Shown here one piece after another: positions 46,465 through 51,952 of a stretch of 51,952 bases of DNA (the first letter of the stretch is position 1; each line of letters starts with the position of its first letter). The notes under the pieces were generated by a model. That model did not search any database and was not told the origin of the DNA. It was given only the letters and a program-made list of their open reading frames with translations. Position numbers and translations under genes: made by a program. The DNA comes from Rhodopila sp. GTDB lineage: Bacteria; Pseudomonadota; Alphaproteobacteria; Acetobacterales; Acetobacteraceae. Location of the stretch: the NCBI GenBank assembly GCA_025355085.1, contig JANXLQ010000385.1, forward strand, positions 1 through 51,952. The letters run 5' to 3'.

Positions 46465-48840
46465 TTAGGAAATCATTAGGCCGCTGTGGCCGTCTGATCC
46501 CAAAGTGAAACCGTAGCTTGAATAGTTCGTGCTAAAACCAAGATAGATCGATCCAGCCGAGTTGGTAACGGTTAACGTCCCGCCGCCGGTCGTGGCTGTC
46601 GTGAAGTTGGCGATGGTTGAGGAGTCCCAGGCGAAGTTGGTGATATCGATCTGATTACCGCTGCCGATGGTCGCTATGCTGGCTGCGAAACCGGCTGCAT
46701 TGTCGATTTGCAGGACCGCGTTGCTGCCCATGAAACTCATGGTGCCGCCGTTGACGATGCCGCCGATATCCAAGACGGTGGTTCCCCCGATTTGAAAGAC
46801 CCCTGCTCCCGCAACTGTCGCGGTCAGTGCCAGGGTACCCCTGTTGACGATGACCGTGCCTAAATTGGTAACGTTGGCAGAGACCGTGCTGATACCGGCG
46901 CCGGCCGACTTTTCGATGACACCGTAATTGGCAAGGGTTACATTGCCGAGCACGCCGGCGACGCAGGTGCCGTCGGTTTGGATATCCAGAGTACCGAAAT
47001 TATTGAAATGCGCGTCGCCCGCTGCCGTCCCGCCAGGCACGGCACCCATCTTGATGGTTCCGCCCGCCACCACGAAGGTGCCGTTATTTTGGATCGACCG
47101 GCCACCGTCCAGATAGAGTGCGGCACCCGCGGCAACGGTGCTGTTACCCGTTAGCTTCGTCGTGCCCGGTCCCTTTTCCACCGCCACGCCCGCGAAACTG
47201 GCATTTCCATTGACCGTCACCAAAGCGGTGCCGTTCAGCACACTATAGGTTCCGGCTTGGGTGCCGGTGCCACTTTGGTGGAAGCTGCCAAAAGTACCTG
47301 GCCGCACACCAAGCCACAGTGTGCCGCCGGAAAGCACCACGGCTTCATCGATTTGCGCCGATCGCACATGCGTCAGGTTGACCAGGCCGCCCGAAATATC
47401 CAAACCGCCGCCCAAGACCAATGCACCGTTGGATATAGTCATTGTGCCGCCGGTGATGCCAAATACGCCGCCCGCATCGACCGTGATACTGCGGGACAGG
47501 GATACGCCGCCCGCCGCCAAACCGAGCGTGCCGCGTTGTACGTGGATCGTGCCGCGGTTCGTCACGCTCGTGCCCAGAACAGCACTACCGGATACATCGA
47601 CATTGATGGTGCCGGAGTTCGTAAAGATGCCTGCCCGCACGCCAGCGGCGACGATAGTGCCGCTGGTGCCGATATCGATCACGCCGAGCGCCCCATTGAT
47701 CAGGGTGCCACCTCCGGCGGTGGTGCCGAGTGGGTTGGAGCCAAGGGCGATGCTGCCCGAAGCGATGGTCAGGGTGCCAAAATTCAGCAATTTCCGGCCT
47801 TGGTCGAGATTAAGCGACGTCAAGCTCACGCTGGACGCGGCCAGAGTCGCGCTGCCATTGAGAATTGTAACGCCTTTGCCGGCCTGGACCACGGTGCCGG
47901 AGAATACGGCCTGTTGCACCACGTTGACGGTCGCTGAGGTCAGCAACAGGCTACCCGCGGACGTGGATGCCGTCTGTTTCAACGTGCCGATCGTTGCCGT
48001 GTGCGAACCCAGCATCAGTTGGCCCGACGACAGGCTCAGCGTGCTGTTTAGGGAGGAGAGCTGTACGCCCGTGAAATCCGCGATCGCGCCGTCGATCAAC
48101 GTCATGCCGTCAGGCGCGTAGATGGCGGTTTGCATACGGAACGTGCCGCCCGACAGCTCCAACGTGGCGCCGGCATCGATTTTGGTGCCGGCACCGGTGG
48201 ATTGGCCACCTGAGGCCAGGGTGAATGTGCCGCTCTGCACATGCAGGGTGCCGCTGTTTTGGAACAGCGTGGAGATAACGGATTTGCCGCTGGTCTGGCT
48301 GACAATAAGACCGGTGTTGATGACCGAAGTGATTCCGCCGCCGCCTGCGACGACGGTTCCGGATTCCTGAATAAGGATGGTGCCGGCGCTGGCATTGCTC
48401 AGCGTGCCGCCGCCGGCCGGGGTGCCGGATGGCAATGCACCCAGATTGATCACGCCGTGTGACAGCAACAAGGTGCCGCCATTCTGGAGGATTCTGCCGC
48501 CGTCGAGGTATAGCGTTCCCGGGGCCGCTCCGCCGATGAGTGTGGTCGTGCCGTTCAGTAGGGTGGTTCCCCCACCGGATTGCACCACGATGCCATCGAA
48601 CACCGCCGCGCCGGTGGCAATCACCATGGCATCGCCGGCAATTGCGCTCGGGGCACCCGTCGTGCCGCTCATGCGCAGGCCGCCGACAGTGATCAACGAG
48701 CCCACCGTGACGGTTCCTGCGCCGATCTGCGCGGTGTTGCCGGCGCCAGGGACGTTGATCGCCGCGGCGCTTGCCACCTTCCAATCGGCCAGTGTCGTCC
48801 AGGGATCCGAAGCGCCGTCGAGCCAAGTGTAGGTCGTCAT
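46465..48840 (-). CDS. Repeat-rich beta-helix surface protein
   Basis: About 791 residues, rich in Gly, Thr, Ser and Asn. Repeats of the type GTLYLDGGRILQNGGT and TINVDVSGSAV run through the whole length and predict a beta-helix passenger. The N-terminus (TYTWLDGASDPWTTLADW, then VPGAGNTA) matches the start of the Hint-domain protein at 34494. There is no signal peptide, Hint domain or autotransporter barrel, and the end (TLGSDGHSGLMIS) is not a recognised anchor. ATG 48840 is favoured over the upstream frame because it makes the shared N-terminus and has GGGA 8 nt before it. Type I-like export is a guess. Confidence 0.8.
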   Translation of the reverse strand: MTTYTWLDGASDPWTTLADWKVASAAAINVPGAGNTAQIGAGTVTVGSLITVGGLRMSGTTGAPSAIAGDAMVIATGAAVFDGIVVQSGGGTTLLNGTTTLIGGAAPGTLYLDGGRILQNGGTLLLSHGVINLGALPSGTPAGGGTLSNASAGTILIQESGTVVAGGGGITSVINTGLIVSQTSGKSVISTLFQNSGTLHVQSGTFTLASGGQSTGAGTKIDAGATLELSGGTFRMQTAIYAPDGMTLIDGAIADFTGVQLSSLNSTLSLSSGQLMLGSHTATIGTLKQTASTSAGSLLLTSATVNVVQQAVFSGTVVQAGKGVTILNGSATLAASSVSLTSLNLDQGRKLLNFGTLTIASGSIALGSNPLGTTAGGGTLINGALGVIDIGTSGTIVAAGVRAGIFTNSGTINVDVSGSAVLGTSVTNRGTIHVQRGTLGLAAGGVSLSRSITVDAGGVFGITGGTMTISNGALVLGGGLDISGGLVNLTHVRSAQIDEAVVLSGGTLWLGVRPGTFGSFHQSGTGTQAGTYSVLNGTALVTVNGNASFAGVAVEKGPGTTKLTGNSTVAAGAALYLDGGRSIQNNGTFVVAGGTIKMGAVPGGTAAGDAHFNNFGTLDIQTDGTCVAGVLGNVTLANYGVIEKSAGAGISTVSANVTNLGTVIVNRGTLALTATVAGAGVFQIGGTTVLDIGGIVNGGTMSFMGSNAVLQIDNAAGFAASIATIGSGNQIDITNFAWDSSTIANFTTATTGGGTLTVTNSAGSIYLGFSTNYSSYGFTLGSDGHSGLMIS

Positions 48841-49010
48841 CGGTTCATCCCGGAGTTCTGACCCCGCGACGGCACGAGCGCCGGGGGACGTGGGTGCAAA
48901 TGCCAGCGCAACCCCGGCCGGAACGGTAATAAAACTTTCATCAACGGCAATCGTATTGTCAGAAGCTGCATATGTATGGTGCAATAACAAAATAAGGGGG
49001 ATTTGGCACG
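48841..49010. promoter_or_regulatory. Divergent promoter region of the beta-helix and Cys-rich genes
   Basis: 170 bp between two oppositely transcribed genes. AAGGGGG (48993-48999) is the likely ribosome binding site of the rightward gene. No convincing operator was found; a CTTTCAT and a TTGTCAG occur, but at 21-bp spacing they do not make a Pho box. Confidence 0.4.
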
Positions 49011-50246
49011 ATGTTTCGGCGACTTTCGGGTTTTTTTATTATATTTTCGGTATTTTCGGTTTATACTACCGCGCATGCACAGCACGGCGGTATGATGGGG
49101 GATTACCTGCTAATGCAGGTTTGCACCGCGACGAACGCGACAAATGCAGTGGCACTGCCCGGCGTGGTGCCTGGCGATGTCGGCTGTAGGTACACAAGAC
49201 CGATCAACGCGACCGACACGCCACCGTACACCATGAGAAATTTTGCGGCCAACTATGTCATCGCGGCCGATCCGTCATGTGCCGGCAGCTTCGGCCAGTT
49301 GATCAGGACCAGCGCCCCGGTGACATTGAACGGGCTGACGCGCATGGTGACCTACAATCAAACTGGGGCTTCCGCCCAATGCCAGACAGCATCTCAGGTC
49401 GGTGCCAATGGAGGCCCGTACAACCTGTCGGTACAATCGACGGATTCCGTGACCGGTTACGGCTTCATCATGGGTAGTGCCGGACCCAATGGCATAACTC
49501 TGAACGATGCGTATCAGGCCTTCGCCAACGGCGCCACGACCGGTGGCCTGCCTTCCACCCCGGTGTGCAAGACAAGCACCCCGTATTCGTCGGCGCGGTT
49601 CGCCAACTCCTGGATCATCGGCCAAAACCCGGTGGCGACACAACTTCCAAGCGCTGTTCAGTTTGCGGCGGTTCAACTTCAGTTGCTCGACCCGGCATCC
49701 TATCAGGTTCTGCAACAGGGCTCGACAGCGTGCGACACGCCCTATGTGACCGGGTTCCATATTTGGAAGACCGATTGGTACACATTCTATTCCGGCCGCA
49801 TCAACGTGGCCGTGATCGCGGCTCATTATTCCGGTTCCAACGCGACGAACTCCGGTCCCGGCAATACCAAGCAGATGGAACGGACTTACTGGACGCACGA
49901 ATTCGGGCTGAGCCGGTGGGAAAAGTGGACCAGATCCGATCTGCCGGTGAATGGCGTTGATCCCAAGAAGATCTCAGCACAACTGCTACAGCACGCGGCC
50001 TGTGCCCAGAAGGGCCTGGTTGCAGGAACACCCTATAATTTTGTCACCAATTCCACCGATTCGACCACCAGCGGTAACGTCACGATGAGTACGGTCAACG
50101 GCATCGCCCAAAATGTCGTTTCGGGCGGCACGCCCAATACCTGGTACATGACGCTGTGCAACGACTACACCAACATCGACCGCACGATCACCGGGCAACC
50201 GGCACCGTCGATCCCGACAGTTTATCAGGCACTTTGGACACCATGA
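49011..50246 (+). CDS. Exported Cys-rich protein of unknown family (copy 2)
   Basis: 411 residues with a clear signal peptide (MFRRLSGFFIIFSVFSVYTTAHA), mature start QH. It is the paralog of the protein at 32037, sharing MQVC, LPGVVPGD, DTPPYTMR, YGFIMGSAGP, ERTYWTHEFGLSRWEKW and WYMTLCNDYTN. About eight Cys are conserved between copies. It is longer by an insertion-rich middle region. No known domain is recognised. The Trp/Tyr-rich motif block in the last third is the best candidate for an active or binding site. It stands alone, divergent from the beta-helix gene. A 9-bp hairpin lies 29 bp after its stop. Confidence 0.82.
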   Translation: MFRRLSGFFIIFSVFSVYTTAHAQHGGMMGDYLLMQVCTATNATNAVALPGVVPGDVGCRYTRPINATDTPPYTMRNFAANYVIAADPSCAGSFGQLIRTSAPVTLNGLTRMVTYNQTGASAQCQTASQVGANGGPYNLSVQSTDSVTGYGFIMGSAGPNGITLNDAYQAFANGATTGGLPSTPVCKTSTPYSSARFANSWIIGQNPVATQLPSAVQFAAVQLQLLDPASYQVLQQGSTACDTPYVTGFHIWKTDWYTFYSGRINVAVIAAHYSGSNATNSGPGNTKQMERTYWTHEFGLSRWEKWTRSDLPVNGVDPKKISAQLLQHAACAQKGLVAGTPYNFVTNSTDSTTSGNVTMSTVNGIAQNVVSGGTPNTWYMTLCNDYTNIDRTITGQPAPSIPTVYQALWTP

Positions 50247-50274
50247 TAGCCTGAAAGCGCCGCCTGATAAACTG

Positions 50275-50302
50275 CAGGAATCGACGGAAAGGGCGATTCC
50301 TG
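50275..50302 (+). terminator. Hairpin after the Cys-rich protein gene
   Basis: CAGGAATCG (50275-50283), 10-nt loop, CGATTCCTG (50294-50302). The stem is perfect but no T-run follows, so termination is uncertain; it could be an element boundary. Confidence 0.35.
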
Positions 50303-50353
50303 GCTGAGCCGCCCGCCTCGCATGTAAGAACCGCTAGTACCTCTGCACAATGA

Positions 50354-50506
50354 TTACCACTTTTTTGGCGAGGTCGGATGGGAGCGGATCAGCTTGCCTC
50401 GCGCCTTCTCGGTGATGAATTTCCAATGGATGCGCGCGCCCAAAGCATTGCGCTGACGCTGCCATGTCTCAATCTCAGCGGTGAGAACTTCTCGCTCACC
50501 AATACG
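50354..50506 (-). pseudogene. IS630-family transposase, C-terminal remnant
   Basis: A minus-strand frame of about 50 codons ending at 50354 reads TAEIETWQRQRNALGARIHW, then KFITEKARGKLIRSHP, the usual end of IS630-type transposases. The catalytic DDE part is absent, and the left and right ends are not identifiable. A decayed fragment. Confidence 0.75.
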
Positions 50507-50631
50507 GCCAGAACTAACGAAACGCCCCCTGAATTTGACAGTTTCGGGGACGGATCGGGAACAAGCCGACTATATTTTTCTTACGGAACGAATTTTAACC
50601 GTTCTGCCATCCTTTTGGACGCCAGGTAGCT

Positions 50632-50657
50632 TGACGGAAAACACATGATTTCCGTCA
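50632..50657. repeat. 9-bp inverted repeat
   Basis: TGACGGAAA (50632-50640), 8 nt, TTTCCGTCA (50649-50657). It lies outside the candidate Tn3 left end. Role unknown. Confidence 0.4.
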
Positions 50658-50682
50658 GGTGTCGGGAGTGCCTCCATGATGC

Positions 50683-50720
50683 GGGGTTTAGTCCGAAAAA
50701 CTACACGACAAACCATGTCG
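50683..50720 (+). repeat. Candidate left terminal repeat of a second Tn3-like element
   Basis: GGGGTTTAGTCCGAAAAACT and the next 18 bp have the GGGG start and composition of Tn3-family ends. It precedes a resolvase site, resolvase and tnpA start in the standard order. The matching right end was not found, so this is tentative. Confidence 0.4.
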
Positions 50721-50731
50721 GAATGATGTAC

Positions 50732-50766
50732 TGTGCGGAAACCTTAATGAGGATGTTTTCCGCACA
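50732..50766. promoter_or_regulatory. Probable resolvase binding (res) subsite
   Basis: TGTGCGGAAA (50732-50741) and TTTCCGCACA (50757-50766) form a perfect 10-bp dyad with 15 nt between. The 35-bp size and place directly before the resolvase start fit a res subsite that also represses the gene. Confidence 0.6.
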
Positions 50767-51359
50767 TGCTGGTGGGCTACATGCGGATATCGACCGATAC
50801 CGACCGGCAGGTCCTTGACCTGCAACGCGACGCGCTCGTCGCCGCCGGCGTTGATGAGCGCCACCTCTTCGAAGATCGGGCCAGCGGGAGCCGCGGCGAT
50901 CGCGCCGGTCTGGCCCGTGCCCTTGCTTTCATTCAGCCCGGGGACTGTTTGGTAGTTTGGAAGCTGGACCGGCTTGGCCGATCGCTTCCGCATCTCTTAG
51001 CGACGGTGACTGACTTCAAAAAGCGGGGCATCGCTTTTCGCTCGCTGACCGAACAGATGGACACCACTACCCCACAAGGGGAATTCCTGTTCCAGATATT
51101 CGGCGCCCTCGCGCAGTTTGAGCGCGCGCTGATACAGGAGCGCGTACAGGCGGGGCTTGCGGCGGCACGCCACCGCGGTCGCCGCGGCGGCCGGCCAGCG
51201 GTGATCGACGCCGAGAAGCTTAGCGCGGTGATCGCGGCGTTGGATGCTGGCGCCACCAAGGCCGGAGTGTGCCGCACCTTCGGCGTCAAACGAAGCACCT
51301 TGCTCGACTCATTGGCCAGGACGGGATGGTCTGCCGCGATGAAAGCCCAGGAGGCATAA
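50766..51359 (+). CDS. tnpR: Serine resolvase of a second Tn3-like element
   Basis: A 197-residue resolvase, only distantly similar to the one at 1136. It starts MLVGYMRIST with the nucleophile expected at Ser9. LVVWKLDRLGRSLPHLLAT and FGALAQFERALIQERV follow, then a GRRGGRP hinge and a C-terminal helix-turn-helix (AGVCRTFGVKRSTLLDSL). The gene is intact, although the transposase after it is a fragment. The transposase start follows its stop codon directly. Confidence 0.93.
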   Translation: MLVGYMRISTDTDRQVLDLQRDALVAAGVDERHLFEDRASGSRGDRAGLARALAFIQPGDCLVVWKLDRLGRSLPHLLATVTDFKKRGIAFRSLTEQMDTTTPQGEFLFQIFGALAQFERALIQERVQAGLAAARHRGRRGGRPAVIDAEKLSAVIAALDAGATKAGVCRTFGVKRSTLLDSLARTGWSAAMKAQEA

Positions 51360-51627
51360 ATGGCGCGACGACAGCATTTGACCGACGCCCAAATCGTGGA
51401 GCTGTTCGAGCGGCCGGCCTGACTGCAATCCGACGCGGCCATGGCGACCCTAACCGGCTTGGTCATGCGCTGATGCTTTGCTACCTGCGTTATCCGGGCC
51501 GCCAACTGCGTGCCGGCAAACAGCCGCCCGCACAGATATTGGAATTTGTTGCTGGTCAGATCGGTGTTCTGCCGACCGCGCTGGGCAGCTATTGGGCGGT
51601 TGATCGAAACCGTCGGCGGAGGCGGAC
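51360..51627 (+). pseudogene. tnpA: Tn3-family transposase remnant (N-terminus only)
   Basis: It starts MARRQHLTDAQIVELFERPA and meets a stop codon at 51420. In another frame DPNRLGHALMLCYLRYPGRQ continues the DUF4158-type N-terminal domain to about 51620. About 25 codons appear to be missing between these parts. The rest of the transposase is absent. The remnant belongs with the resolvase at 50766. Confidence 0.85.
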
Positions 51628-51816
51628 ATGATGCGGTTCTTCCGCGTCGCGCGCCCGACCGTCCATCAGATGGGGATCGCCCTCGAACAATCTGGGCTGA
51701 TATCGCGCAAGCCGGGTGTGCCACGAAGCATCGCAGTCCAACTCGACCGCTCCGCATTGTCCGAACTCCATTGGGGCCATATCCTACCCGTTAAAATCAC
51801 TGTGACGGGGCACTAG
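51604..51816 (+). pseudogene. LexA/MarR-like winged-helix fragment
   Basis: A frame open from 51604 encodes AEADMMRFFRVARPTVHQMG, then LEQSGLISRKPGVPRSI, matching the small winged-helix proteins often found beside insertion sequences in proteobacteria. The N-terminal part is missing, as it is fused to the transposase remnant. Probably non-functional. Confidence 0.6.
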
Positions 51817-51852
51817 TGCCGCGCACTCTAGATTTCTACCCCATTCCGTTCA

Positions 51853-51952
51853 TTACGCGGCCAGCGGCTTTCCTGTCTTGGTCCACTTGAACGGCTTCGC
51901 CATGGTGCGATTGAAGTAGGTGATAAAACTCTCGATCTGCTCCTTGAGGTCC
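51853..51952 (-). CDS. IS630-family transposase C-terminus (runs off the window)
   Basis: The last 33 codons of a transposase: KEQIESFITYFNRTMAKPF, then KWTKTGKPLAA and stop. FNRTMAKPFKWT is typical of IS630 C-termini. The rest lies beyond the window, so it cannot be said whether the gene is intact. It is distinct from the remnant at 50354. Confidence 0.85.
   Translation of the reverse strand, partial: DLKEQIESFITYFNRTMAKPFKWTKTGKPLAA

Noticed and set aside
48940-48970. CTTTCAT and TTGTCAG upstream of the Cys-rich gene as a Pho box
   Set aside because: The two 7-mers are 21 bp apart, not 11 or 22, and no half-site lies between them.

Overview
The window looks like accessory DNA from a high-GC alphaproteobacterium. 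The mix of Hint-domain surface proteins, TPR-glycosyltransferase fusions, a giant FHA-type protein and a group-2-like capsule exporter fits Acetobacteraceae best, but that placement is inference from gene content. No tRNA, rRNA or CRISPR array was seen.

Layout. (1) 1-876: a gene-poor flank with several strong dyads. (2) 877-4775: a Tn3-family transposon with 37-bp terminal repeats, a resolvase, and a tnpA broken by a 17-bp tandem duplication. (3) 27485 down to 4776, minus strand: one tightly packed 22.7-kb operon of a giant secreted FHA-like adhesin (about 4077 aa) followed by type II secretion genes gspE-F-H-I-J-L-M-C/N-D-K-O. Most junctions are ATGA or short overlaps. The last gene, gspO (prepilin peptidase), is cut off at the transposon end. 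gspG is missing from the operon. (4) 27.5-43.6 kb: a surface-polysaccharide region with a large GT-B glycosyltransferase, KpsM/KpsT/KpsE-like and KpsD/Wza-like export proteins, a pyruvyltransferase-like enzyme and two TPR-glycosyltransferases, plus a Cys-rich exported protein and a Hint-domain protein. (5) 44.2-46.4 kb: a PstS/DING-like phosphate-binding protein behind a candidate Pho box, a strong terminator, then the missing gspG. (6) 46.5-50.2 kb: a beta-helix protein and a second Cys-rich exported protein, paralogous to two proteins of the polysaccharide region. (7) 50.3-51.95 kb: IS630 and Tn3 remnants, including an intact second resolvase.

How the parts may work together (inference). 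The arrangement resembles a phosphate-responsive type II secretion system of the Hxc kind: lipoprotein secretin, PstS-like protein nearby and candidate Pho boxes. Here it is joined to a giant adhesin by translational coupling and sits beside a capsule-type polysaccharide exporter. The two Cys-rich exported proteins are the best unrecognised family and are plausible type II substrates. The ABC ATPase of the polysaccharide exporter lacks several canonical ATPase residues.
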